A stretch of 63,575 nucleotides of DNA from Bacillus albus (lineage in GTDB: Bacteria; Bacillota; Bacilli; Bacillales; Bacillaceae_G). Shown here in pieces: positions 54,083-63,187 of the stretch. A program made the translations under genes and the position numbers. Below the pieces are notes generated by a model. It did no database searches. It was not told the origin of the DNA and worked only from the letters and a program-made list of their open reading frames with translations. The stretch's first letter is position 1; the number at the start of each line of letters is the position of its first letter. The stretch is from positions 1 to 63,575 of the forward strand of contig NZ_MAOE01000123.1 in assembly GCF_001884185.1 (NCBI RefSeq). The letters are read 5' to 3'.

Positions 54083-55756
54083 TCAATCAAAATCCGGGAT
54101 TTTTAGAACTGCACCTGTATTCGCCGATGTTACCATTTGTGCATAACGTCCAAGCCAGCCAGTTTTCACTTTCGGTTCTGGTCTTTTCCACTCTTTTTTA
54201 CGCTTATTTAATTCTTCATCACTCACTCTTACTTCTAACAATCTTTCCTCAACATCGATACAAACGATATCCCCTTGTTCAAGAAGTGCAATCGTTCCGC
54301 CCGCAGCTGCTTCTGGTGAAATATGCCCTACTGAAATACCACGTGAAGCACCCGAGAAACGACCATCCGTTAATAGCGCAACATCTGCACCTAATCCCAT
54401 ACCAGCAATCGCTGACGTTGGTGCTAACATTTCCGGCATACCAGGGCCGCCTCTTGGTCCTTCATAGCGAATAACAACTACATCGCCTTTCTTCACTTTC
54501 CCAAGCATAATGCCCGCAAGCGCCTCATCTTGTGAATTAAAAATAACGCAAGGTCCTTCAAATCGTTTTACTTCGGTTGCCCCGCTTTTAATAACTGCCC
54601 CATCTTTCGCAAGATTTCCTTTTAATATACGTAATCCCCCTTCTTCACTATGAGGGTTTTCAAGAGAATGAATTACTTCTTTATCTTTAATCTCTGCCTC
54701 AGCAATATTTTCTCTTAACGTCTGCCCAGTAGCAGTAATACGATCTAAATGAAGTACTCCCTCTTTTCGACTCATCTCTTTCAAAATTGCACTAATCCCG
54801 CCCGCTCGATCAATATCTTCCATATGCCAATTGGAAGCAGGACTTACTTTACATAAATGTGGTACACGCCTTGAAACGGCATCAATACGGTTCATATCAT
54901 AATCTAAACCCGCCTCTTGCGCGAGAGCCAATGTGTGCAACACTGTATTTGTTGAACCGCCCATCGCCATATCAAGCGCGAACGCATCGTCAATTGCTTC
55001 TTCTGTTACAATGTCTCGCGGTTTAATATCTCTATCAATTAAAATTTTTAATTTTTCTGCTGCTTGTTTAATTAATTCTTCACGTCTTGGGTCGATAGCT
55101 AAAATACTTCCGTTACCCGGAAGAGCTAAACCTAACACTTCACATAAACAATTCATAGAATTCGCTGTAAACATACCAGAACAAGAACCGCAAGATGGAC
55201 AGCCATGATCTTCAATATCCTTTAATTCTTCTTCTGAAATTTTCCCAGATTGATAAGCTCCTACTCCTTCGAAAACAGAACTTAAATCGACAACGTCTCC
55301 TTTAGATGTTTTTCCAGCCGCCATCGGACCACCTGAAACAAATACAGTTGGAATGTTAATACGAAGTGCAGCCATCATCATACCGGGTGTGATTTTGTCA
55401 CAGTTTGGAATACAAATCATGCCATCAAACCAATGTGCATTTACAACCGTTTCTACTGAATCTGCAATGATTTCACGACTCGGAAGCGAGTAACGCATAC
55501 CGATATGCCCCATTGCAATACCGTCATCTACTCCAATTGTATTAAATTCAAATGGAACCATACCTGCTGCACGCACTGCTTCTTTAACAAGTTTCCCAAA
55601 CTCATTTAAGTGCTTATGGCCTGGAATAATTTCAATAAAAGAATTACAGATAGCTATAAACGGTTTATCAAAATCTTCATCTTTCAAACCAGTTGCTTTT
55701 AATAAACTACGGTGCGGCGCTTTATCAAAACCTTTTTTAATCATGTCACTTCTCAT
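54083..55756 (-). CDS. ilvD: dihydroxy-acid dehydratase
   Basis: Iron-sulfur dehydratase of the Ile/Val pathway, 557 residues. Cluster cysteines are in [10 protein letters not shown] and [19 protein letters not shown]; the C-terminal family motif is [13 protein letters not shown]. The start is ATG 55756 ([16 protein letters not shown]), with GAGGGG upstream; the in-frame TTG nine bases earlier overlaps that site. It lies between ilvC and ilvA in the operon. Confidence 0.97.
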   Translation of the reverse strand: MRSDMIKKGFDKAPHRSLLKATGLKDEDFDKPFIAICNSFIEIIPGHKHLNEFGKLVKEAVRAAGMVPFEFNTIGVDDGIAMGHIGMRYSLPSREIIADSVETVVNAHWFDGMICIPNCDKITPGMMMAALRINIPTVFVSGGPMAAGKTSKGDVVDLSSVFEGVGAYQSGKISEEELKDIEDHGCPSCGSCSGMFTANSMNCLCEVLGLALPGNGSILAIDPRREELIKQAAEKLKILIDRDIKPRDIVTEEAIDDAFALDMAMGGSTNTVLHTLALAQEAGLDYDMNRIDAVSRRVPHLCKVSPASNWHMEDIDRAGGISAILKEMSRKEGVLHLDRITATGQTLRENIAEAEIKDKEVIHSLENPHSEEGGLRILKGNLAKDGAVIKSGATEVKRFEGPCVIFNSQDEALAGIMLGKVKKGDVVVIRYEGPRGGPGMPEMLAPTSAIAGMGLGADVALLTDGRFSGASRGISVGHISPEAAAGGTIALLEQGDIVCIDVEERLLEVRVSDEELNKRKKEWKRPEPKVKTGWLGRYAQMVTSANTGAVLKIPDFD

Positions 55757-55802
55757 CTTGTCCAATCCCCTCTTACGTATTTTTCACTTACAATCACTTA
55801 CT

Positions 55803-56810
55803 CTATTTCTTTACTAATTCTTTCGGTGCATGAATCCAGCTCATCATTTCACGAAGCTCTGCCCCTACTTTTTCTAACTGATGATTTTGCTCTGCTTTTT
55901 TCATCGCATTATATGTTGGACGCCCAGCTTGATTTTCTAAAATCCACTTCTTCGCGAATTCACCTTGCTGAATTTCTGTCAGAACACGCTTCATTTCCTT
56001 CTTCGTTTCATCTGTAACAATTCTCGATCCTGTTACATAATCTCCGAACTCCGCCGTATCGGAAATAGAATGGCGCATGTTCGTTAAACCACCTTCGTAC
56101 ATTAAATCAACAATTAACTTTAATTCATGTAAACATTCAAAGTATGCAATTTCAGGCCGATATCCGCCTTCTGTTAATGTTTCAAAACCAGCTTTCACAA
56201 GTGCCGTTACCCCGCCGCAAAGCACTGCTTGCTCTCCGAATAAATCTGTCTCCGTTTCTTCTTGGAATGTCGTTTCAATTACACCTGCACGTGTACAACC
56301 TACACCTTTTGCATACGCAAGCGCTACACGTAATGCCGTTCCCGTAGCATCTTGATGTACTGCGACTAATGCCGGAACACCATTTCCTTCTTGGAATACA
56401 CGGCGAACGAGATGACCTGGACTTTTTGGTGCGACCATCGCTACATCTACGTAACTTGGCGGATTAATTTGTCCGAAGTGAATATTAAATCCATGTGAGA
56501 AAAGTAACATTTGCCCTTCACGGAGATTTTGTTCTACTTCTGCTTTATACACATGTGCTTGCTGTTCATCCGGCAATAACATTTGTACAACTTGCGCGGT
56601 TCGAACTGCTTCTAAAACAGGCATTACTTCAAATCCATCTGCTTTTGCTACTTCAAAAGACTTACCATGGCGAACACCAACTACAACTTCTACACCAGAA
56701 TCACGTAAATTTTGTGCCTGCGCATGACCTTGAGATCCATAACCAATTACCGCAACTGTTTTCCCTTGTAATAACTCTACATTTGCATCTTTCTCATAAT
56801 ACGTTTTCAT
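55803..56810 (-). CDS. ilvC: ketol-acid reductoisomerase
   Basis: Class I KARI of 335 residues, converting acetolactate or acetohydroxybutyrate to the dihydroxy acids with NADPH and Mg. The nucleotide motif is [13 protein letters not shown] (22-34), with R in VGVRHGKS suggesting NADPH preference. Metal ligands lie in the helical domain: [14 protein letters not shown] and [20 protein letters not shown] second ilvC copy is usual in this species group. The C-terminus ([10 protein letters not shown]) is complete. Confidence 0.97.
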   Translation of the reverse strand: MKTYYEKDANVELLQGKTVAVIGYGSQGHAQAQNLRDSGVEVVVGVRHGKSFEVAKADGFEVMPVLEAVRTAQVVQMLLPDEQQAHVYKAEVEQNLREGQMLLFSHGFNIHFGQINPPSYVDVAMVAPKSPGHLVRRVFQEGNGVPALVAVHQDATGTALRVALAYAKGVGCTRAGVIETTFQEETETDLFGEQAVLCGGVTALVKAGFETLTEGGYRPEIAYFECLHELKLIVDLMYEGGLTNMRHSISDTAEFGDYVTGSRIVTDETKKEMKRVLTEIQQGEFAKKWILENQAGRPTYNAMKKAEQNHQLEKVGAELREMMSWIHAPKELVKK

Positions 56811-56824
56811 ATTCGATACACTCC

Positions 56825-57055
56825 TTATAATTTATTTACTTGCAGTACATCAATTAATTTTTTCAACTGACTAACAAGTAATGTCGCTTCATTTTCAGTA
56901 CAAACTGCTGTGAGTTTCATTTCAGAAACACCACTAGTATCTTTTTCGTTTAAATGTAAAGAAGAAATATAATACCCACGCCGAGCAAAAATTCCACTTA
57001 TACGTAATAAGACGCTTGGCTCGTTATGAATAACGAGTGAAAAAGTATGACTCAT
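56825..57055 (-). CDS. ilvN: acetolactate synthase small subunit, short form
   Basis: Regulatory subunit of 76 residues with one ACT domain ([28 protein letters not shown]). Standard bacterial IlvH/IlvN is about 160-170 residues with an extra C-terminal domain; the missing domain suggests altered or lost valine feedback, as in short IlvM-type subunits. The start is ATG 57055, whose first bases overlap the ilvB stop (ATGA), so translation is coupled. It is not a truncation by stop, as downstream sequence leads straight into ilvC. Confidence 0.92.
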   Translation of the reverse strand: MSHTFSLVIHNEPSVLLRISGIFARRGYYISSLHLNEKDTSGVSEMKLTAVCTENEATLLVSQLKKLIDVLQVNKL

Positions 57056-58764
57056 TCTTCCCACCTCTTCATAATCATTTCGTTATTCCCTTTGTTTGGC
57101 GGAACCATCGGAAATACGTTTTCACCTTCTTCTACACAAAAATCAACTACGACAGGACCTTCATGAGCAAATGCTTCTAACATCACTTGTTTCGCCTCTG
57201 ATGAATTTGTCGCCCTTAATCCCTTCACTCCATAAGCTTCTGCCACTTTCACAAAATCTGGCGATCCAATCTTTGATTCTGATAAACGATTTTCATAAAA
57301 CATTTCTTGCCATTGCCTTACCATCCCTAAAAATTTGTTATTTATAATAAATACTTTTACAGGAATATTATTTTCAGCAATTGTTTGTAGTTCTTGAATG
57401 TTCATTTGAAAAGAAGCATCGCCTGCAATACAAATGACGAGTTCTTCTTCTTTTGCAAGCTGAGCACCAATTGCCGCTGGGAAACCAAATCCCATCGTTC
57501 CTAGTCCGCCAGATGTGAGAAAAGTCCGTGGGTTTTTCGCTTTATAATAATGAGCAGCCCACATTTGATGCTGTCCTACTTCTGTCGTTACAATCGCTTC
57601 ACCATTCGTTAATTCACTTACTAGACTAATAACATGCTGTGGTTTTAACTCCATTAATTTTTGATTGTAGGAAAGAGGGTATTCCTCTTTCCACTTCTTA
57701 ATTTTCGTAAGCCATTCATCTGTCTGTGTATCAATCGGCCTATGTAACAACATATGTAACGCATTTTTCACATCACCAACAACCGGATATTCCACAGTTA
57801 CATTTTTATGAAACTCTGAAGGATCTATATCAATATGTACCTTTTTCGAATGCGGAGAAAAGAGTTCTAATTTTCCTGTTACACGATCATCAAAGCGAAC
57901 ACCTAAAGCAAGTAGTAAATCACATTCTGTTACTGCCATATTTGCAGCGTACGTTCCATGCATGCCGAGCATTCCTAAAAATAATGAATCTCCCGGCGGA
58001 TATGCACCAAGTCCCATTAAAGTGGAAACGACAGGAATACGATTCTCCCTCGCAAATTTGATGAGTTCATCAGAGCCGCCTGCATGAATGACCCCTCCGC
58101 CGATATAAAGAAGTGGACGTTTTGCTTCTGAAATTGCTTTAGCTACCTCTTTCAGCTTCACACTGTCTGGCATAGGCTCTAACTTATATCCTGGAATCTC
58201 AATTACTTCATTATAAAAACTTGTTACCTTTTCATTTTGAACATCTTTTGGAATATCAATTAATACCGGTCCCGGTCGCCCGCTTTCGGCGATGTAAAAA
58301 GCTTCTTGTACAATGCGTGATAAATGATTCACATCACGAACTTGGTAATTATGCTTCGTAACAGGTACTGTAATCCCAACAACATCTGCTTCTTGAAATC
58401 CATCTTTCCCGATGAGAGGCTTTGCAACTTGCCCTGTAATAACAACTAAAGGAATCGAATCCATATAAGCATCTGCTAAACCCGTAACTAAATTTGTCGC
58501 CCCTGGGCCAGAGGTAGCAAAGACTACCCCGACCTTTCCAGAAGCTCTCGCATATCCTTCTGCCGCATGAATAGCAGCTTGTTCATGACGAGTTAAAACA
58601 TGCTTCAAACCACTTCCGTATAACGCATCGTATACTGGCAAAATCGCTCCGCCCGGATAACCGAAAACAGTCGTTACGCCTAATTTTTTCAAACATTGGA
58701 TAACGTGTCCGGCACCTTTCACTTCTTCACACTGCAATTTCTCACGTGTTGTATACTGCTCCAT
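57052..58764 (-). CDS. ilvB: acetolactate synthase large subunit
   Basis: Thiamine diphosphate enzyme of 570 residues. The N-terminal FGYPGGAILPVYDAL with its later ThDP glutamate (RHEQAAIHAAEGYARASG), the central FAD-binding GVRFDDRVTG, and the C-terminal ThDP motif GDASFQMNIQELQTIAENNIP are all present. It forms acetolactate and acetohydroxybutyrate with the downstream small subunit. It is coupled to ilvN and lies 22 bp after ilvE. Confidence 0.97.
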   Translation of the reverse strand: MEQYTTREKLQCEEVKGAGHVIQCLKKLGVTTVFGYPGGAILPVYDALYGSGLKHVLTRHEQAAIHAAEGYARASGKVGVVFATSGPGATNLVTGLADAYMDSIPLVVITGQVAKPLIGKDGFQEADVVGITVPVTKHNYQVRDVNHLSRIVQEAFYIAESGRPGPVLIDIPKDVQNEKVTSFYNEVIEIPGYKLEPMPDSVKLKEVAKAISEAKRPLLYIGGGVIHAGGSDELIKFARENRIPVVSTLMGLGAYPPGDSLFLGMLGMHGTYAANMAVTECDLLLALGVRFDDRVTGKLELFSPHSKKVHIDIDPSEFHKNVTVEYPVVGDVKNALHMLLHRPIDTQTDEWLTKIKKWKEEYPLSYNQKLMELKPQHVISLVSELTNGEAIVTTEVGQHQMWAAHYYKAKNPRTFLTSGGLGTMGFGFPAAIGAQLAKEEELVICIAGDASFQMNIQELQTIAENNIPVKVFIINNKFLGMVRQWQEMFYENRLSESKIGSPDFVKVAEAYGVKGLRATNSSEAKQVMLEAFAHEGPVVVDFCVEEGENVFPMVPPNKGNNEMIMKRWEE

Positions 58765-58786
58765 TTCAAATAACTCCTCTCCCTAC

Positions 58787-59686
58787 CTACAGTAAACTTT
58801 CCGCCAGTCCTGGAACACGTACTCCTCTTTCTCTCGTTAACTTTTTAAATTCCTCTGTCAATTGTTTCGTTACACTTCCTGGTTTCCCATCTCCAATTTC
58901 TCTTGAATCAACTTTTACAACTGGAATTAATTCTGCTGCCGTTCCTGTTAAAAACACTTCATCTGCTACATAAACGTCATGGCGAGTGAATGGTCTTTCA
59001 TCACACGGGATACTCAGTCGCTCACATAACTCAATAACACTATTTCTCGTAATGCCTTCTAACGCTCCTAAATATGAAGGAGGTGTTAGCACTTTTCCAT
59101 CTTTCACAACGAAAACATTATCTCCAGATCCTTCACAAACATATCCTTGTTGATTTAACATAAGTGCCTCTAGCACTCCTGCTTGCGCCGCTTCAATTTT
59201 TACAAGTACATTATTTAAGTAGTTCATTGACTTAATGCGTGGGTCTAATGCATCTGGCGTGTTACGTCTTGATGCAACAGATACAACGCTTAATCCATTA
59301 TCATAAAATTCCTGTGGGAATAATTTTAATTGTTCTGCAATGATAATAACGCTCGGTTTCACACAACTTCTCGGATCAAGTCCTAAGTCCCCTTTTCCTC
59401 TTGAAACAATTAAGCGAATGTAGGCATCTGCATACTCATTTTTTTGAAGTGTCTGTAAAACCGCTTCTTCCATTTCTTCAACCTTCAGTGGGATTGTAAG
59501 TAAAATAGATTTTGCCGATTCATATAATCGTTTTACATGTTCTTTTAAACAAAATACATTTCCACCGTAACTACGAATCCCTTCAAATACACCATCTCCG
59601 TATAAAAAACCGTGATCATATACTGAAACAACTGCCTTTTCCTTTTCTACAAATTCCCCATTCATATAAATGTACTGGTTTCCCAT
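58787..59686 (-). CDS. ilvE: branched-chain amino acid aminotransferase
   Basis: Class IV PLP aminotransferase of 299 residues, catalysing the last step of Ile/Val/Leu synthesis. Family features are VYDHGFLYGDGVFEGIRSY near the N-terminus, the PLP lysine in RIKSMNYLNNVLVK near residue 155, and the EGSGDNVFVVKDG loop near 190. It is the first gene of the operon, directly behind two T-box leaders. AGGAG precedes the ATG. Confidence 0.96.
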   Translation of the reverse strand: MGNQYIYMNGEFVEKEKAVVSVYDHGFLYGDGVFEGIRSYGGNVFCLKEHVKRLYESAKSILLTIPLKVEEMEEAVLQTLQKNEYADAYIRLIVSRGKGDLGLDPRSCVKPSVIIIAEQLKLFPQEFYDNGLSVVSVASRRNTPDALDPRIKSMNYLNNVLVKIEAAQAGVLEALMLNQQGYVCEGSGDNVFVVKDGKVLTPPSYLGALEGITRNSVIELCERLSIPCDERPFTRHDVYVADEVFLTGTAAELIPVVKVDSREIGDGKPGSVTKQLTEEFKKLTRERGVRVPGLAESLL

Positions 59687-59794
59687 CTCACATCGCTCCT
59701 CTTTTTTTCTCTCTATTTTTGCAATCTATTTCTATATCGATTGCTGAGATGAGTGTTTTTAACAGAATATTCAGTATATAACCCTTAAAAATAT

Positions 59795-60065
59795 ACTCGT
59801 CTCAACAATCGATTACTTACATACTTGTAGCAATCCATTGCTGAGACGAGGGAATCGCGGTACCACTCAGCTTCCTTACACTTCTCACGAAATATAAGCT
59901 CTGCAAGTCCAATTAGACTTTTGTTTTTCTATCGGAAACAACTCCGCTACTTTTTACTAGTTTCAAAAGTAGTGCTCCGAGGTGATCTTCAATGATGAAA
60001 TTGTTACCACCCTCACAGCTTCTAGGCGGCTCTCTGAAACAATTTTTATCATTTACTCTCCTCTT
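59795..60065 (-). promoter_or_regulatory. T-box riboswitch 2 (Ile), proximal to ilvE
   Basis: The T-box core TGGTACCGCG lies at 59856-59865 (minus strand). The specifier region GAAGATCACC gives an AUC codon at 59984-59986, which matches tRNA-Ile. Stem I starts AGAGAGCCGCC. The terminator pairs 59795-59814 with 59831-59850, followed by T-rich sequence. Uncharged tRNA-Ile would favour antitermination. Confidence 0.93.
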
Positions 60066-60100
60066 CTACGCATTCTCTTATTCGATTTTTTAAAATAAAA

Positions 60101-60390
60101 ACTCTCGCCTCAGCAATCAACTACTACAATTTAGTAGCTTTGATTGCTGAGGCGAGAGTTTCGCGGTACCACTCAGCTTCCTTATACTTCTCGCGAAATA
60201 TAAGCTTTGCAGGTCCAATTAGACCCCCGTCCTTTTACCGGAGACGATGCCGCCGCCCTCTACTCAGTTTCCTTTTCGCAAGCGATGCTCCGAGGTGATC
60301 TTCAATGATTCGATTGTTACTACTCTCACAGCCTAGGAGCAGCTCTCTGAAACGATCATAACCATCTACTTTCCTCTTCTTTGCATATGC
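60101..60390 (-). promoter_or_regulatory. T-box riboswitch 1 (Ile), promoter-proximal
   Basis: A second complete T-box in the same direction: core TGGTACCGCG at 60162-60171, specifier AUC at 60297-60299, Stem I AGAGAGCTGC. The terminator is a perfect 18-bp stem (60102-60119 with 60141-60158) with TTTTTATTTT after it. Series arrangement with T-box 2 makes expression depend on two antitermination events. Confidence 0.94.
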
Positions 60391-60438
60391 AACATATAAA
60401 GTTAGAAAATTCTTAATTAACTTTTATTTGTTAAACGT

Positions 60439-60468
60439 ATTATAGGACGTTGTTCTTTTCATTGTCAA
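60439..60468 (-). promoter_or_regulatory. promoter of the ilv operon
   Basis: On the minus strand TTGACA (60463-60468) and TATAAT (60439-60444) match the SigA consensus perfectly, with an 18-bp spacer. Transcription would begin near 60432, just ahead of T-box 1. Confidence 0.9.
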
Positions 60469-60649
60469 CATGTTTTTCTAAAAAAAATAAAATTCAATTA
60501 ATTTAAGAGAAGTCTATTTATTTTTTCTCAAAACAAAATCAGAATGAACTTCTTACACATACTCATATATTACTTAAGTATGTTCGCATTACTACATAAA
60601 GAAAAATAACTTAATAACATATAAAATTTTATGAGGAGATGAGAAAACT

Positions 60650-61408
60650 ATGTTAAAAGGAAAAGTGGCATTAGTTACAGGAGCAAGCCGAGGAATTGGA
60701 CGTGCTATTGCAAAACGTTTAGCAAACGATGGTGCATTAGTTGCTATTCATTACGGAAATCGAAAAGAAGATGCTGAAGAAACTGTGTATGAAATTCAAT
60801 CAAATGGCGGATCTGCTTTTTCTATCTGTGCAAATCTTGAATCTTTACATGGTGTAGAAACACTTTATAGTTCTTTAGATAGCGAATTACAAAAAAGAAC
60901 TGGTAGTACTAAATTTGATATTTTAATAAATAACGCTGGAATTGGTCCAGGTGCTTTTATTGAAGAAACGACTGAACAATTTTTTGATAGAATGGTTTCA
61001 ATTAATACAAAAGCACCATTCTTTATCATCCAACAAGCTCTATCTCGTTTACGTGACAATAGCCGAATTATTAATATTTCATCCGCTGCCACTCGCATTT
61101 CCTTACCTGATTTCGTTGCCTATAGTATGACGAAAGGCGCTATTAATACAATGACTTTCACGCTAGCAAAACAGCTCGGAGCACGAGGAATAACAGTGAA
61201 TGCAATACTTCCTGGATTTATTAAAACAGATATGAATGCGGAACTCTTGAGCGACCCAATGATGAAACAGTACGCTACTACCATCTCCGCATTTAATCGC
61301 TTAGGTGAAGTAGAAGATATTGCCGATACCGCGGCATTTCTCGCTTCTCCAGACAGTCGCTGGGTTACTGGACAATTAATTGATGTTAGCGGAGGATCTT
61401 GTTTATAA
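60650..61408 (+). CDS. SDR family oxidoreductase (FabG-like)
   Basis: Short-chain dehydrogenase of 252 residues. The cofactor motif is [12 protein letters not shown] near residue 12, with NNAGIG near 98, catalytic Ser in INISSAA, and YSMTKG supplying Tyr and Lys. The C-terminus ends [26 protein letters not shown] after strand 2 (Arg following Asn) suggests NADPH. The substrate is unknown; it is not in a fatty-acid operon, so a role as the main FabG is unlikely. Its promoter region is shared, back to back, with the ilv promoter. Confidence 0.9.
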   Translation: MLKGKVALVTGASRGIGRAIAKRLANDGALVAIHYGNRKEDAEETVYEIQSNGGSAFSICANLESLHGVETLYSSLDSELQKRTGSTKFDILINNAGIGPGAFIEETTEQFFDRMVSINTKAPFFIIQQALSRLRDNSRIINISSAATRISLPDFVAYSMTKGAINTMTFTLAKQLGARGITVNAILPGFIKTDMNAELLSDPMMKQYATTISAFNRLGEVEDIADTAAFLASPDSRWVTGQLIDVSGGSCL

Positions 61409-61500
61409 AAAAACATATATTTTCAAATCTTTTTTATTGCGCAATAAAACAATTTATATAATACTATATAAAACATATATATTTAGGAGGATTACAGCAA

Positions 61501-62036
61501 TGTCCGAAAAAACATACGAACTCGCAACCTTTGCAGGCGGTTGCTTTTGGTGCATGGTAAAGCCATTTGATGAACTTCCTGGTATTCATAAAGTACTTTC
61601 TGGCTATGCAGGTGGTCATGTAGAAAACCCAACATACGAACAAGTAAAAGCTGGTACATCTGGTCATTTAGAAGTTGTACAAATTACATTCGATCCTTCT
61701 ATTTTTCCATACGAAAAATTACTAAATTTATATTGGCCACAAATCGATCCAACTGATGATGGTGGTCAATTCTTTGACCGTGGCCCCTCTTATCGCACTG
61801 CTATTTTTTGTCATAACGAAACGCAAAAAGAGCTTGCTGAAAAATCAAAACAAACTCTTGCAGAAAGCGGTATGTTTAAAGAGCCAATCGTAACTGAAAT
61901 TCGCCCGGCTGCACCTTTTTATGAGGCTGAAGAATACCATCAACATTTCTATAAAAAGAACCCAGAAAAATATGCTACTGAGCAAAAAGAATCTGGTCGT
62001 GAAGGCTTTATAAAAGAAAATTGGCAAAAAAAATAA
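61501..62036 (+). CDS. msrA: peptide methionine sulfoxide reductase MsrA
   Basis: Repairs methionine-S-sulfoxide in proteins. The protein has 178 residues if translation begins at ATG 61501, behind TAGGAGG; the longer frame from 61380 overlaps the SDR gene and is rejected. The active-site motif is [12 protein letters not shown]: the nucleophile Cys15 is followed by Cys18, giving a CxxC pair. No C-terminal recycling Cys is seen. Other family blocks are [25 protein letters not shown] and [13 protein letters not shown] terminator follows. Confidence 0.94.
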
Positions 62037-62037
62037 T

Positions 62038-62074
62038 AAAAATGCATCGTACCTTTTAAGTACGATGCATTTTT
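62038..62074. terminator. terminator of msrA
   Basis: AAAAATGCATCGTAC pairs with GTACGATGCATTTTT around a 7-base loop. It also sits at the end of the minus-strand 31-aa gene. Confidence 0.88.
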
Positions 62075-62168
62075 ATCTTTGAAAAAAATACCATGCAATG
62101 ATGAGAACAGCCGCTGTTAATGTCCAAAGTGCGATTTCATTTTTCACTCTACTCTTTTTCTTATTCAT
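62073..62168 (-). CDS. very small membrane protein (31 aa)
   Basis: A 31-codon ORF with an excellent GGAGGAAAGGAA before its ATG. The N-terminus is basic (MNKKKSRVKNE), followed by one hydrophobic helix (IALWTLTAAVLIIAWYFF) and a terminal QR. This layout is typical of single-pass small membrane proteins that are missed by automated callers. It sits 31 bp downstream of the 66-aa membrane protein gene on the same strand, so the two are likely co-transcribed. Function is unknown. Confidence 0.7.
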   Translation of the reverse strand: MNKKKSRVKNEIALWTLTAAVLIIAWYFFQR

Positions 62169-62199
62169 TTCCTTTCCTCCTAATTGCAATACAACATAT

Positions 62200-62400
62200 T
62201 CAAGATTTCCTCTGTTTAATTGTCCACCTTATATACATGAATAAATCCGTACAAATTCTTATAACAAGACCGCCAATGATTCCGATTGCAATTGAAATTA
62301 CTAACATCTGTCCAAAACTAAAAGTAGTTGTGTATGTTATGTAGAGAACAACGCATACAAGTAAAACATCCGGTAAAGGAATCAAAAACTTTTTAAGCAT
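62200..62400 (-). CDS. small membrane protein (66 aa)
   Basis: Two hydrophobic helices (IPLPDVLLVCVVLYITYT and MLVISIAIGIIGGLVI) and a basic tail (RWTIKQRKS). AGGAG lies 11 bases before ATG 62400. It is not recognised. It is followed by the 31-aa membrane protein gene in the same direction, then by the msrA terminator read from the other side. Confidence 0.72.
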   Translation of the reverse strand: MLKKFLIPLPDVLLVCVVLYITYTTTFSFGQMLVISIAIGIIGGLVIRICTDLFMYIRWTIKQRKS

Positions 62401-62596
62401 TTCTTCAGCTCTCCTATGTCTTATTTATCTCTTCTACTGTAGCTTTGAAATAAAATTTGTTTAAAAACTCCATTTAATCCTTCATTTTACGGAAAAGAAT
62501 AAGACCCCCTTTTGGAAAGGGATTCTTATGTACATGTTCTATTCCATAATTACTCCTAAAATAGAATAATATTACTAATGATTTGTTGTACATTGA

Positions 62597-62896
62597 CTAT
62601 TTGCCAGGCAATCGGATGTTGCGCCAACTACCTACATCGCATTGACCGTATGTATTATCACCTATCGCTACCATAGTGCCATCTAATTTAAGACCGACCG
62701 TATGCGCACAACCAGCCGCTATCGCTACAATATCGCGCCAATCACTCACATTACATTGACCATACTCATTCCAACCTACCGCCATCACTTTGCCATCCGA
62801 TTTAAGAGCAACGGTATGACCACGACCCGCTGCTATCATATCTTTAGACCACCGTTTCGCTTTTAACATTTCTTCTTTCGGTGAAATGTAATTCAT
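62597..62896 (-). CDS. shortened RCC1-repeat protein (99 aa)
   Basis: Contains about two RCC1-type repeats: GRGHTVALKSDGKVMAVGWNEYGQC and GCAHTVGLKLDGTMVAIGDNTYGQC, each followed by SW/DWR. RCC1 proteins normally have about seven such repeats forming a propeller; here the third repeat breaks off after SWRNI and a short RLPGK tail. ATG 62896 has AAGGAGG upstream, and the longer frame to 63016 is not supported. It is most likely the truncated 5' part of a longer gene. Confidence 0.7.
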   Translation of the reverse strand: MNYISPKEEMLKAKRWSKDMIAAGRGHTVALKSDGKVMAVGWNEYGQCNVSDWRDIVAIAAGCAHTVGLKLDGTMVAIGDNTYGQCDVGSWRNIRLPGK

Positions 62897-63123
62897 ATTT
62901 ACCTCCTTCAAAATAAGCAAATGTTTCAAAATATATCTTTTATCCAACTTTATTTCATTATCAAGACCTAAATCGTAAAAAGCCATAAATAATAAAGAGT
63001 GATACATATTAGTCATGGATAATATGTATCACTTTTCACTACTTTTCCGCAATCTCGCCCTTTAATGGAATAATAGATTACTTATAACTGGTTTGTTTAA
63101 ATATTATAACCAAAATATTTTTG

Positions 63124-63155
63124 TTGACTATGACACTGGTGTCATACTTTAGAAT
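63124..63155 (+). promoter_or_regulatory. MerR-type promoter with dyad in an extended spacer
   Basis: TTGACT (63124-63129) and TAGAAT (63150-63155) are 20 bp apart. The spacer contains the dyad ATGACAC-TG-GTGTCAT (63130-63145), which extends by one T/A pair on each side. A long spacer with a central dyad is the signature of MerR-family activators, which twist DNA to align the two elements. The regulator gene is not in the window. Confidence 0.72.
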
Positions 63156-63187
63156 TAAGTTTGAACATCTGAAAGGAGGCATTTTCA

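Noticed and set aside
60557-60582. Operator CATACT/AGTATG upstream of the SDR gene
   Set aside because: Six-base arms with a 14-base gap in A+T-rich DNA are expected by chance.
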